DNA from: Bacteroidota bacterium
Lineage (GTDB): Bacteria; Bacteroidota; Bacteroidia; NS11-12g; UBA955
Length of the DNA: 64,000 nt
Assembly: GCA_005798825.1 (NCBI GenBank)
Contig: SYIL01000021.1
Span: 1-64,000 of the forward strand
Direction of reading: 5' to 3'
Shown: one piece after another, positions 56,601 to 64,000 of the stretch
Layout of the letters: every line of letters starts with the position of its first letter
Numbering within the stretch: the first letter of the stretch is position 1
Position numbers and translations under genes: made by a program
The notes under the pieces: model-generated
Told to the model about the DNA's origin: nothing
What the model saw: the letters and a program-made list of their open reading frames with translations, nothing else
Databases searched by the model: none

Positions 56601-58331
56601 TTATGATAATTGGAATTCGGCTAGGTTCATGATGGATTTGTATAGAGACCGCAATTTTTTTGTAGCTGTATTTAAAGAATTCGTATGATTGGGATCTGAA
56701 ACATTTGTGGCAGACAGGTATTCATCGCTCCAGTTGTAGTCGGGAATCCCTCCAGGCAACAAGATTTCTTTTAATGATTCAATTTGCTTTTTTGACAAAG
56801 CCAATGGCAGCAAAAACTCAGTAGCGTCGGCAATGAGGGTATCAGCAGTTCCGGGGGCGCTGAATTTCTTGGTTACAATCCATGGATCTATATAGATTTT
56901 GGCAGTGCCCACCATTTGTCCGGTAACCAATAAATTGTCCGAAAATAAATTGCGTTTCGGAAGCGTATCATTGTTTATCCAACTTCTGTAAAACATGGGT
57001 TTTTGATACCACGCTGGCCAACCTGATACGTTTGGAGGATCTCCAATAACCATTTGGGTGAGGGCTCCATAATTGACACCCATTTGAAACATTCTATACA
57101 TTTGGGCATAGTCGGTGGTAACGGGAAATGCCAACTCCATTTGCCTACACAAGCCACCTTGTTGTGTGATGGGATCTTTGATAACACAAGCACGGTTCCA
57201 ATTGTCAAAGAAATGCTCACTCATCAACAATGTTTTTAGTACTGTTTTAATGTCGTATCCGCTGTCTCTGAAAACCTTGGCCAATGGTTGAATCACTTTT
57301 GCTTCAACGGTATCATCGATTTCGTAATACACAAAATAGGTATATAACTTACGGCATAAAAAAGCTGCTGATTCGTCTGTCTTAAAAATCATGGACAATA
57401 AATCATCTAACTCCGTATTGCCTGCATCAATTCCTGTTTGGCCCTTGATAATTGTATTGCCATAAAACGAAGAAAATTGTTTGTCGGTTGTATCGTGATT
57501 TGAGGCAATAAAACTGGTGCTGACGGGGTTGGTCAGTATATTGATAGACCATCCTGTAAGTACTTTTGCCATTGCTTTCACATCATCTTCGGTGTAGAGG
57601 CTATGGGTACCTTTTCCGATGGAAAATAATTCTTGTAATTCACGGGCATAATTTTCATCGGGTGCACGCTTGGTGTTCAGACGCCCGTTGAGGTAAAACA
57701 ACATGGCGGGATCGATGGTTATGGCGCGGGTGAGTGTTTTAACATTGCCCAAAGCATGGGTAAATAAGAGTTTGGAATACAAATAGGATGCGCTGGCCAT
57801 TGGAACATCTACAAATTGAATCGCAAAATGATTGTGCCAAAACAAAACCATTTTTGCCTGTAAATTGCTAGACTGATTGGCCATTAAATTCCAAAACCAA
57901 CTTTTTAAACTTTTTTCTCGGAGGATGTTAAGTAAAGGATCATAGGGTGCGTTGATCCATGTTTGGCCATATAGCACATTGGGATCACTTATCGTATTGC
58001 CATAATCATTTAAAGGTGGATTGGGCAATGTGCTAGAAACCGTTAGCAATGCATCTACAGTTTGTTCAAGCGTATTTCCTGTGAATGCAGAAATATCAGC
58101 CATTTTTACTCCAAACAAACTGCGCCGAAGAAGGTGGAGCAATTCTGGTTTGCCAAATGCACCAACATAGGGAGTAATACCAGTATTGGTTCGTCGGGTA
58201 ATATTTTTACTCTGGTTTACTTGATATGGGGTATTGGTTCCTGTGCTTGATGAAGGTTGGGGCAAAACAGATTTCCCCACCTTAGGGTTTTCACCAAGAA
58301 AAGATCGAAAAAACTTTTTGCGACTGCTCAT
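56601..58331 (-). CDS. DUF1800 protein
   Basis: The 576-residue protein matches DUF1800: ELLHLLRRSLFGVKMADISA, KMVLFWHNHFAIQ, LNGRLNTKRAPDENYARELQ, ELFSIGKGTHSLYTEDDVKA and the later LLMSEHFFDNWNRACVIKDP. The family is always found next to DUF1501 and its role is unknown. No signal peptide or T9SS sorting domain is visible: the N-terminus (MSSRKKFFRSFLGENPKVG) is basic and low in hydrophobic residues, in contrast to its DUF1501 neighbour. A frame shift or distant start was looked for and not seen. Confidence 0.9.
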   Translation of the reverse strand: MSSRKKFFRSFLGENPKVGKSVLPQPSSSTGTNTPYQVNQSKNITRRTNTGITPYVGAFGKPELLHLLRRSLFGVKMADISAFTGNTLEQTVDALLTVSSTLPNPPLNDYGNTISDPNVLYGQTWINAPYDPLLNILREKSLKSWFWNLMANQSSNLQAKMVLFWHNHFAIQFVDVPMASASYLYSKLLFTHALGNVKTLTRAITIDPAMLFYLNGRLNTKRAPDENYARELQELFSIGKGTHSLYTEDDVKAMAKVLTGWSINILTNPVSTSFIASNHDTTDKQFSSFYGNTIIKGQTGIDAGNTELDDLLSMIFKTDESAAFLCRKLYTYFVYYEIDDTVEAKVIQPLAKVFRDSGYDIKTVLKTLLMSEHFFDNWNRACVIKDPITQQGGLCRQMELAFPVTTDYAQMYRMFQMGVNYGALTQMVIGDPPNVSGWPAWYQKPMFYRSWINNDTLPKRNLFSDNLLVTGQMVGTAKIYIDPWIVTKKFSAPGTADTLIADATEFLLPLALSKKQIESLKEILLPGGIPDYNWSDEYLSATNVSDPNHTNSLNTATKKLRSLYKSIMNLAEFQLS

Positions 58332-58528
58332 TACACTGCTAAATTACTCTTTAAGACGTAGGAAGTAGTTATTCAGTTTCACAATGGAGAAAATTTTAAC
58401 ATTTATTTGACAAATCATTGATTCATAACACCAAAGGGAGGCAGAATAAAATCTTTATCATTGTCTTTCATCCACAATACGCCCAGCCGGGGATAATGGT
58501 CTAATTTTCATACATGTATTTCTATGGC

Positions 58529-59368
58529 TTAAAACACAATCCGAACTTCCCCATAATGAAAAATCCCAAAATCACCGCTTGGCAATTGAATAAAAATGCA
58601 ACCCTCATCGTTCACACCCAGTAATAGTGCTTCAAAACAATTTTTTTGAATCAATGCAGGTGCAATCAATTTTTTTTTCTGATACAATGTGTCTATTTGA
58701 AGCGTGATTTTTTTCTCTCGATGCCACAATACTTGGTCAAAATCTGCGGATAATTTGGCACCAATTTGATCTTTGGTAGAAAATTCAAGGCTGATGTTTG
58801 ACCACGCATTGACCACCCCAGTAATCAAGGGTTCCAGCAATGAATGTATGTCTATGGGTGCATGGTTTATGGTGCACAATGAAATTGCTTTTGGTTGGTT
58901 ATCCCAGGATTGCTGATTTACATTTACACCAATCCCTATGAGAAAATATTTTTTATTTGCAATTGAAATAACTTCCATGAGTAAGCCACAGAGTTTGTGC
59001 GTGTTGGTGACGATATCATTGGGCCATTTAATAAAAAGCAAATCGAATGAAAATAATTGCAAGGCATTTCTGACCGCCATTGACATTGCTTTGTTGATCA
59101 TAATCAAGGGATATTCCGAATTATCAAGCAGAGGAAATGCAATAGAAATCGCAAGATTTTGGCCTGCCAGACCCTCCCAGACTTTTCCCGGCTGACCCTT
59201 ACCTTGGCTTTGATTGAATGTATACAAAGCGATGGGTGAGTATTGAAATGGTCCGGAAATAGTATTATTTTCAATGCAAGATTGTATGCTGGTTTGGGTA
59301 GATTTACATCCAGTGGTATAAAAAAGATGGGTACCGGCAAAGGTTTGGGTAAACTGAATATCTATCAA
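58529..59368 (-). CDS. birA: Biotin-[acetyl-CoA-carboxylase] ligase
   Basis: The 279-residue protein attaches biotin to carrier proteins such as AccB. The catalytic loop QSQGKGQPGKVWEGLAGQNL corresponds to the GRGRRGRxW motif, followed by LLFIKWPNDIVTNTHKLCGL and LIGIGVNVNQQ. It lacks the N-terminal DNA-binding domain of E. coli BirA and so is not a repressor. The only possible start is TTG 59368, as a stop lies ten codons upstream. It diverges from rsfS, an order frequent in Bacteroidota. Confidence 0.93.
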   Translation of the reverse strand: MIDIQFTQTFAGTHLFYTTGCKSTQTSIQSCIENNTISGPFQYSPIALYTFNQSQGKGQPGKVWEGLAGQNLAISIAFPLLDNSEYPLIMINKAMSMAVRNALQLFSFDLLFIKWPNDIVTNTHKLCGLLMEVISIANKKYFLIGIGVNVNQQSWDNQPKAISLCTINHAPIDIHSLLEPLITGVVNAWSNISLEFSTKDQIGAKLSADFDQVLWHREKKITLQIDTLYQKKKLIAPALIQKNCFEALLLGVNDEGCIFIQLPSGDFGIFHYGEVRIVF

Positions 59369-59401
59369 AATGACGTTCTTTGCAGCAAATTAAACGAATA
59401 C

Positions 59402-59776
59402 ATGGCAAAAAAGATTCAAAGTTCATCTGTAGAAGCTTTGGTGGCTGTAATTGTTCACGGATTGCAAGAGAAGAAGGGGATAGACATTGTATCAATCGAT
59501 TTGCGGAAAATTCCCAATGCGTTTACCGATTTCTTTGTGATTTGTCATGGGGGTTCTGCCCGCCAAGTCGATGCTTTGGCAGACAGTGCTGAAGATGAAG
59601 TGAGAAAAGCGCTTCGCGAAAAGCCTGCATTCAGAGAGGGAAACGACGAGTCAGAGTGGGTTTTGCTGGATTATATCAATGTTGTGGTCCATATCTTCTC
59701 TGGAGATAAAAGAGATTTTTACCAATTGGAAGAGCTCTGGGGTGACGGAACCATAAGCAAGCATGATACGCAATAG
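59402..59776 (+). CDS. rsfS: Ribosomal silencing factor RsfS
   Basis: RsfS binds L14 of the large subunit and blocks subunit joining when nutrients are low. From ATG 59402 the protein has 124 residues: the body shows KKGIDIVSIDLRKIPNAFTD, FFVICHGGSARQVDALAD, and WVLLDYINVVVHIFSGDKRD followed by FYQLEELWGDG, all typical. The frame is open further upstream, but that part is antisense to birA and does not resemble RsfS. Confidence 0.95.
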   Translation: MAKKIQSSSVEALVAVIVHGLQEKKGIDIVSIDLRKIPNAFTDFFVICHGGSARQVDALADSAEDEVRKALREKPAFREGNDESEWVLLDYINVVVHIFSGDKRDFYQLEELWGDGTISKHDTQ

Positions 59777-59790
59777 TTTTTTGTTTTTCA

Positions 59791-59821
59791 TTTGATTGAG
59801 AGATTTTCTTTAGTATCTTCG
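59791..59821 (+). promoter_or_regulatory. Promoter of the tRNA-Glu / initiator-type tRNA unit
   Basis: TTTG at 59791-59794 is followed after 19 bases by TATCTTCG at 59814-59821, one mismatch from TAnnTTTG. The -7 box ends 13 bases before the tRNA-Glu gene, a fitting distance for a tRNA transcript. Confidence 0.6.
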
Positions 59822-59834
59822 CACCCCTTTAGAT

Positions 59835-59906
59835 GGCCCGTTCGTCTATCGGTTAGGACACGTCCCTTTCACGGATGAAAGAGGGGTTCGATTCCCCTAC
59901 GGGCTA
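59835..59906 (+). tRNA. tRNA-Glu (anticodon TTC)
   Basis: The sequence folds into a standard cloverleaf: acceptor GGCCCGT/ACGGGCT with discriminator A, anticodon arm CGTCC-CTTTCAC-GGATG giving TTC, and T arm GGGG-TTCGATT-CCCC. The first acceptor pair is G-U. CCA is not encoded. It lies 10 bases before the next tRNA gene. Confidence 0.95.
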
Positions 59907-59916
59907 CGAAATAAAT

Positions 59917-59988
59917 CGCGGGATGGAGCAGTGGTAGCTCGTCGGGCTCAGAACCCGAAGGTCACAGGTTCGAGTCCTGTTCCCGCTA
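59917..59988 (+). tRNA. Initiator-type tRNA (fMet-like) with anticodon CAG instead of CAT
   Basis: The 72-base gene has the marks of a bacterial initiator tRNA: an unpaired first position (C1 opposite T72), the three G-C pairs in the anticodon stem (TCGGG/CCCGA), an A37-A38 loop end, D stem GAGC/GCTC and discriminator A. The anticodon loop, however, reads CTCAGAA (59947-59953), where initiators have CTCATAA, so the anticodon is CAG and would pair with CUG. A true tRNA-Leu would have a long variable arm, which is missing here. It could be a functional variant, a decaying extra copy or a base-call error. CCA is not encoded. Confidence 0.85.
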
Positions 59989-59999
59989 CTAAAAGAGAA

Positions 60000-60032
60000 A
60001 AGTCGTCAGCAATGGCGACTTTTTTTGTTTTT
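60000..60032 (+). terminator. Terminator after the tRNA pair
   Basis: AAGTCGTC (60000-60007) pairs with GGCGACTT (60014-60021) around the loop AGCAAT, with one G-U pair, and is followed by a T-rich tract. It closes the tRNA-Glu/initiator-type tRNA transcript. Confidence 0.88.
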
Positions 60033-60223
60033 GGCTCACAAAATACGGTGCCTTCCAAAATAATGCGAATGGTACCCATTGTCTCGAGTAAAACTAAAAT
60101 CAGAGGGCGCTGCTGAATCGAATGTATGTGAGTTTGCAACAGTATGACAATCAGGATTTACCGCTATGAAAGTAAAGTAAGTATGAAAATAATCCGAAAA
60201 AAAAGGGTTTGAACGATTATCTA

Positions 60224-60988
60224 TCAATTGATTTCATACTCCAGGTTCACAGTAACACTCACTGTTTTTTCCTTAGCAGAGGTATTGAATGTACCACCCC
60301 ATTCATAACCATCACTCGAATTTTTACCGGTAATCTGAAAAACGCCCATACTTGATTTTGAGAGGTTTCCTTTGTTCGCACCGGCTTCTTGTAAAATAAG
60401 TTCACACCTTTTGCGCGAATCAAGTGCAGCTTTTTTTAACATTTCCAATTTCAAATCGGCCAATTTGGTATAATAATACGAGGGTGGATTAGAGCTTAAC
60501 TCAATACCTTGCTCAATTAATGTGGTTATAGACCGCGAAATATCTTCAACCTTATTAACCTCTCGCGATTCTACCGTTACCGATTGAGACAAGACAATAT
60601 TGCGAAAATTCTTTGAAATTATGTTGTCATTTTTATCATACACATTGTCATAAATACGCTCGATCCCGACCGATGAAAACTTAATATCTGCTTCTTTCAT
60701 GCCATTGCGAATCAAGTAATTTTTTATGGCATCCCTGTCTAATTGCAATTCGCGGTAGCCTTCCTTTAGGTCAAAATTGTTGCGCTGAAACCCTGCACTC
60801 CAAACAATTAAGTCACTCACAAAATCTTTCTCTGCTTTTCCAGTAACTTCAATCGTGGTTTTATTGGAATCACTGCGTTTACTTTTCACCCATGCATTGC
60901 CAAAAATACATGCTGCTACAACAATAGCCATTGAGATCGCTATGCTGCCAATACTTTTAAGAATAGATGATTTTGCGTCTTCTGACAT
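60224..60988 (-). CDS. SIMPL (DUF541) domain protein
   Basis: The 254-residue protein has one N-terminal membrane helix (SIGSIAISMAIVVAACIFGN) and a periplasmic SIMPL domain: TTIEVTGKAEKDFVSDLIVW, later LIEQGIELSSNPPSYYYTKL, KAALDSRKRCELILQEAGAN and the end TVSVTVNLEYEI. SIMPL proteins such as BP26 form periplasmic ring assemblies; their function is not clear. It is a single gene 30 bases upstream of the esterase-like gene's end, on the same strand. Confidence 0.9.
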   Translation of the reverse strand: MSEDAKSSILKSIGSIAISMAIVVAACIFGNAWVKSKRSDSNKTTIEVTGKAEKDFVSDLIVWSAGFQRNNFDLKEGYRELQLDRDAIKNYLIRNGMKEADIKFSSVGIERIYDNVYDKNDNIISKNFRNIVLSQSVTVESREVNKVEDISRSITTLIEQGIELSSNPPSYYYTKLADLKLEMLKKAALDSRKRCELILQEAGANKGNLSKSSMGVFQITGKNSSDGYEWGGTFNTSAKEKTVSVTVNLEYEIN

Positions 60989-61018
60989 GATCTTTATTTT
61001 ACCCGATGGATTACAATA

Positions 61019-62173
61019 TTACTTTTTTAATTCATCAAAAAAAAGCAATGCTTTCAGACCGGCTTCAGACCAAAAATTATAATCGTGTTTGCCTCGGTTA
61101 TAAAAAATCTGAAGCTCCCTGTAATATGTTTCTACGTGTTTGGTCTCGGCATTTATCGTATCTTTTTTATTTTGGCCAAGCGGTTCGTTTTTTTGTTTTT
61201 GAAAGGGTGATTTTTTTTTCAGTAAAGCGTTTGCAAATTGCTTTGTTTGCACAATGGGGACCACCAAATCGTTGCTTCCATGTGCTAAAAAACAAGGTAC
61301 TTTAAGTTCTTTAGCCCTTCGATAAATATTATTGCTTCCCCTCCAACGCGATTGAAATAGATTCATTGGACCCATACAATTGATCATCAAGTTGTCATTG
61401 GGCTGCAATTCAGGATTATAATCGCCACTCAATCCAGCACAACCCGAAAATGCCTCGGGATGTTCCAATGCCAATAGCAAGGAACCTCTCGCTCCTGTTG
61501 AGAGCCCCATAACAAATGTTGGCACAACAAAAAACCCTTGAAAGAATGGAGTGTTTATTGCGAAATTTTGGGGGTATAGTTGTTCTTTTTGTGATAATCC
61601 AGATGAAAAATACCCCCTTTTTTGAAGAGGCTTTAACACCGAATCCCAAAGCCAGTTTCGGGTTGGGTAGGCACGGTAGTCATTTCGCATTTGCGGGTAT
61701 AGGCTGTCCATATAGACACTTTTTCCCATCTCAACAAACAATAAGTCATATCCTTTATACAAGGCAACTGAGCAAACTTTGGTGGCAGAACACCATTGGG
61801 TATCAGGAAAATTCCAACCCGGCAAAAGCAAAAGCAATTTTTTATTTCCCCTATCAACAGTATTGTCTGAAACCCGGTAAGAAACCCGAATGGGCTTGTT
61901 GCGATAGTTTACCCAATACACGGTATCGTGCAGAAAAAAAGTTGATTCTCGCCCATGGTCTACAAGCAATTCTTTTGCTATTTGTTGGTTCTCGGCATCC
62001 AAGTCTGCAGAATCTTCCAAAGATTTGGCACTGGAATAGGGTATGTCTTTAGAGGCTCTTACTTCGCTTTCATCAGATGAATGGATGTTTGCCAAACAAG
62101 CATTACAGGCCACAAGTATGATTAAAATCATGCTTGAAATCCAATGCCTGAAAAACATACATAGGTTTTTCAT
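61019..62173 (-). CDS. Alpha/beta-hydrolase lipoprotein, esterase-like
   Basis: The 384-residue protein has a lipoprotein-type signal (core WISSMILIILVAC). The fold is alpha/beta-hydrolase: the oxyanion region LLLLLPGWNFPDTQWCSA, the nucleophile elbow MGLSTGARGSLLLALEHP with GxSxG, a likely acid residue in HGSNDLVVP, and a His in GKHDYNFW. It resembles esterase D or PHB depolymerase-like hydrolases; the substrate is unknown. It lies 21 bases downstream of era on the same strand. Confidence 0.82.
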   Translation of the reverse strand: MKNLCMFFRHWISSMILIILVACNACLANIHSSDESEVRASKDIPYSSAKSLEDSADLDAENQQIAKELLVDHGRESTFFLHDTVYWVNYRNKPIRVSYRVSDNTVDRGNKKLLLLLPGWNFPDTQWCSATKVCSVALYKGYDLLFVEMGKSVYMDSLYPQMRNDYRAYPTRNWLWDSVLKPLQKRGYFSSGLSQKEQLYPQNFAINTPFFQGFFVVPTFVMGLSTGARGSLLLALEHPEAFSGCAGLSGDYNPELQPNDNLMINCMGPMNLFQSRWRGSNNIYRRAKELKVPCFLAHGSNDLVVPIVQTKQFANALLKKKSPFQKQKNEPLGQNKKDTINAETKHVETYYRELQIFYNRGKHDYNFWSEAGLKALLFFDELKK

Positions 62174-62194
62174 AAAAGAGTGTATACTGTAAAT

Positions 62195-63088
62195 TTATTC
62201 GGCATCATACCCAAATTGATCTAACATTTTATTGTTATTACGCCAGTCTTCTCGAACCTTTACAAACAATTCTATAAATATTTTTTTCTGAAAAAAATGT
62301 TCTAACTCTTTGCGTGATTCAATGCCGAGTTTTTTGATTGCTTGTCCTCCCTTTCCAATAATAATGGGTTTTTGTGAATTTCGTTCGACAATGATTTCGC
62401 AACTCATTCTGATAATTTTGATGTCTTCTTTAAACAAAATAGTTACCACTTCAACAGCATATGGAACCTCTTCGTCGTATATCTTTAAGACATTGTTTCG
62501 CACAATTTCGTTGACAAAAAATCGCTCACTTTTGTCGGTTAATTGGTCTTCTGGGAAATACGCTGGATGGATGGGAAGTCCATCAACAATATACCGTTCC
62601 AATACGTCTAATTGAAACCCTTCCAGTGCCGAAATTGCAAGGTAAATATCACCGATAAAATTCTTCTTTAACCACACCAATTTTTCTTCCAGTTGCTGCT
62701 GATGACTTTTGTCTATCTTATTTAAGACCACAATTTTTTTCGCATTAGATTGTTCAAATTTCAATTTGATTTCTTCAGAAAAATCTTTGCCATTGATATC
62801 AATTAACACTATCAGCACGTCGCTATCGCTGACGCTTTCCTTCACGAATTTCATCATGCGCTCATGCATGCCATAACTGGTTTCCCTTAAAATGCCTGGG
62901 GTGTCAGAGAATACAATCTGAAAACCGACTCCATTTTTAATTCCGAACGAACGATGTCGGGTGGTTTGGGCTTTGGCGTTTACGATCGATAGATTCTCGC
63001 CCAAAAGAGCGTTGTAGAGTGTGCTTTTTCCGGCATTGGGCATGCCTATAATACTAACAAATCCAGATTTAAAGCCTAGTTCATTCAA
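62195..63088 (-). CDS. era: GTPase Era
   Basis: Era is an essential GTPase that helps 16S rRNA maturation and 30S assembly. The 297-residue protein has P-loop GMPNAGKSTLYN, the switch AQTTRHRSFG, DTPGI, NKID, and a C-terminal KH domain with IVERNSQKPIIIGKGGQAIK. Length is normal. It is followed by the esterase-like gene and preceded by the Blh-type gene, all on the minus strand. Confidence 0.96.
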   Translation of the reverse strand: MNELGFKSGFVSIIGMPNAGKSTLYNALLGENLSIVNAKAQTTRHRSFGIKNGVGFQIVFSDTPGILRETSYGMHERMMKFVKESVSDSDVLIVLIDINGKDFSEEIKLKFEQSNAKKIVVLNKIDKSHQQQLEEKLVWLKKNFIGDIYLAISALEGFQLDVLERYIVDGLPIHPAYFPEDQLTDKSERFFVNEIVRNNVLKIYDEEVPYAVEVVTILFKEDIKIIRMSCEIIVERNSQKPIIIGKGGQAIKKLGIESRKELEHFFQKKIFIELFVKVREDWRNNNKMLDQFGYDAE

Positions 63089-63148
63089 GCTTCAAAAATA
63101 CAATCATTTCTCATGAATTGACAAACAAATCGATGTTGGAGCAGAACA

Positions 63149-64000
63149 CTATTTGCGGTAAATTCCATCCATTACAACAACATGGGGCAATGAAACCAAT
63201 GACAACAATACAAACCCCAGACCCAAATGATTCATAACATCAAAAGAGGTGCATACCGCCATACCGAGCAATGCCAGCAGCCCTAGTGGTAAAAATCCCC
63301 GAATGATCGATCCAATCGAAGCCCTATCGCGCTGTTTGATATAAACAATTTGGTAGCGCATTGATTGTAATGCATGCCAATAACAAAATACCACTACAAA
63401 ACCCAATATCAGTGGGGTAAGCCAGTACCATACACTTACCATACCCCATTGAAACAAATATTGCCAACGGTAGGGGGTTTTTCTTAAAACCAATACCCAT
63501 GCGTAGATCAAGCCGAAGCAAATCGTAAAACCCAAGGTTTCAACGTCGGAATACGGCCCCTTGAAATCGATATTTGTAGCCGAGAAACCCAGCATTTCAG
63601 AGAAAATTGAAACCACCTCACTGGCATGCTTGACCATCGGAAACACAAGCAGCCACCCCCCCCACATCAATGATTCGGGTGCATTCCAACGCGAATTTTC
63701 GAAATTGGATTGTCCAAAATGATGCATTGATATCACCAAAAAAATCAACAAAGCCAACCAAGAAAACAACCACCAAATCGCCAAATAAAGAAGCATGCAA
63801 CCAGTGTAATATACCAAAAATCGAATGCTGCCCCCAAAAGATTTGTCGGGACGATAGTAAAAATCGTTGCCACCGTGAGGAATTCCCAATAATATTAGTC
63901 CGACAAGCGCCAGCACCAATAAAACTTTACTTTCTGCACCAAACAACACAACCAATACAATCATCGCTGCTTGAATAAAGCACTGCATCCAAAAAAACTG
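63149..64000 (-). CDS. blh: Brp/Blh-type beta-carotene 15,15'-dioxygenase, 5' end possibly beyond the window
   Basis: Blh cleaves beta-carotene to two retinals, the chromophore of rhodopsins. The protein has about seven or more helices and the family motifs LGIPHGGND (His near 38), ISMHHFGQSNF (His 89-90), FCYWHALQSMRYQ and the C-terminal LPHVVVMDGIYRK. The frame remains open from ATG 63988 to the window end, so the true start may lie outside; from that ATG it has 279 residues, near family length. Blh proteins usually show a second His four residues after the WH, where this one has Ser, so one iron ligand might differ (from memory). A run of eight G codes for the WGGW at 63656-63663. The rhodopsin at the left window edge fits this enzyme. 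Confidence 0.82.
   Translation of the reverse strand, partial: QFFWMQCFIQAAMIVLVVLFGAESKVLLVLALVGLILLGIPHGGNDFYYRPDKSFGGSIRFLVYYTGCMLLYLAIWWLFSWLALLIFLVISMHHFGQSNFENSRWNAPESLMWGGWLLVFPMVKHASEVVSIFSEMLGFSATNIDFKGPYSDVETLGFTICFGLIYAWVLVLRKTPYRWQYLFQWGMVSVWYWLTPLILGFVVVFCYWHALQSMRYQIVYIKQRDRASIGSIIRGFLPLGLLALLGMAVCTSFDVMNHLGLGFVLLSLVSLPHVVVMDGIYRK

Noticed and set aside
59917-59988. Reading the CAG tRNA as a normal tRNA-Leu
   Set aside because: Leucine tRNAs are type II with a long variable arm; this gene has a short variable loop and all initiator features.
1-64000. CRISPR arrays, prophage, insertion sequences, defence islands
   Set aside because: No repeat-spacer pattern, transposase, integrase, phage structural gene or known defence family was seen on either strand.

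Overview
The window comes from a member of the Bacteroidota. Supporting signs are two secreted proteins ending in type IX secretion (T9SS) C-terminal sorting domains, families largely typical of this phylum (putative Porin_10 barrel, DUF5723-like and DUF6427-like proteins, DUF2795, a GldI-like FKBP isomerase), the low use of Shine-Dalgarno sites, and two promoters that fit the Bacteroidota TTTG-N19/20-TAnnTTTG consensus (before sodB and before a tRNA pair). The base composition is AT-rich throughout, except for one GC-rich intergenic patch near 52.1 kb. No phage, insertion sequence, rRNA operon or CRISPR array was seen, and most genes are ordinary chromosomal ones.

Layout. 1-177: start of a proteorhodopsin-like gene, cut by the window edge. 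336-8116: membrane TPR protein, LysE-type exporter, a TPR gene translationally coupled to a phosphosulfolactate synthase (ComA family), an exported thioredoxin, and a two-gene glycosyl transfer pair. 8177-14574: cell-envelope proteins (DUF5723-like protein, a large unknown lipoprotein, a small membrane protein with a G9 tract, a putative porin). 14571-24338: DNA polymerase I, exported MsrB, a DUF6427-like membrane protein with an exported partner, HflX, an O-methyltransferase and kynureninase. 24357-34521: a membrane TPR-HTH regulator, FtsH, an MsbA-like ABC transporter, a large Calx-beta/T9SS protein and ComF. 34649-42596: a second ABC exporter, an exported TPR protein and barrel protein, a PagL-like lipid A deacylase and an ExbB-ExbD pair.

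42669-51998 is a dense housekeeping block: DUF502, PurD, RsmE, CysS, dTDP-glucose dehydratase, GldI-like isomerase, NrnA, an M16 peptidase and PnuC. A GC-rich, self-complementary spacer follows, then sodB, rplY-prs, tRNA-Gln, a DUF1501/DUF1800 pair, biotin ligase, RsfS, tRNA-Glu and an initiator-type tRNA. The window ends with a SIMPL protein, an esterase-like lipoprotein, Era and a Brp/Blh-type carotene dioxygenase.

Three things stand out. First, the rhodopsin at the left edge and the retinal-forming Blh enzyme at the right edge together suggest a rhodopsin-phototrophic, aerobic heterotroph. Second, the tRNA at 59917-59988 has the hallmarks of an initiator tRNA but carries anticodon CAG instead of CAT. 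Third, the spacer between pnuC and sodB can form a nested multi-stem structure with a competing alternative pairing, and it lies upstream of a clear sodB promoter, so it may be an undescribed RNA. Function calls rest on motif recognition by eye; no database search was possible.
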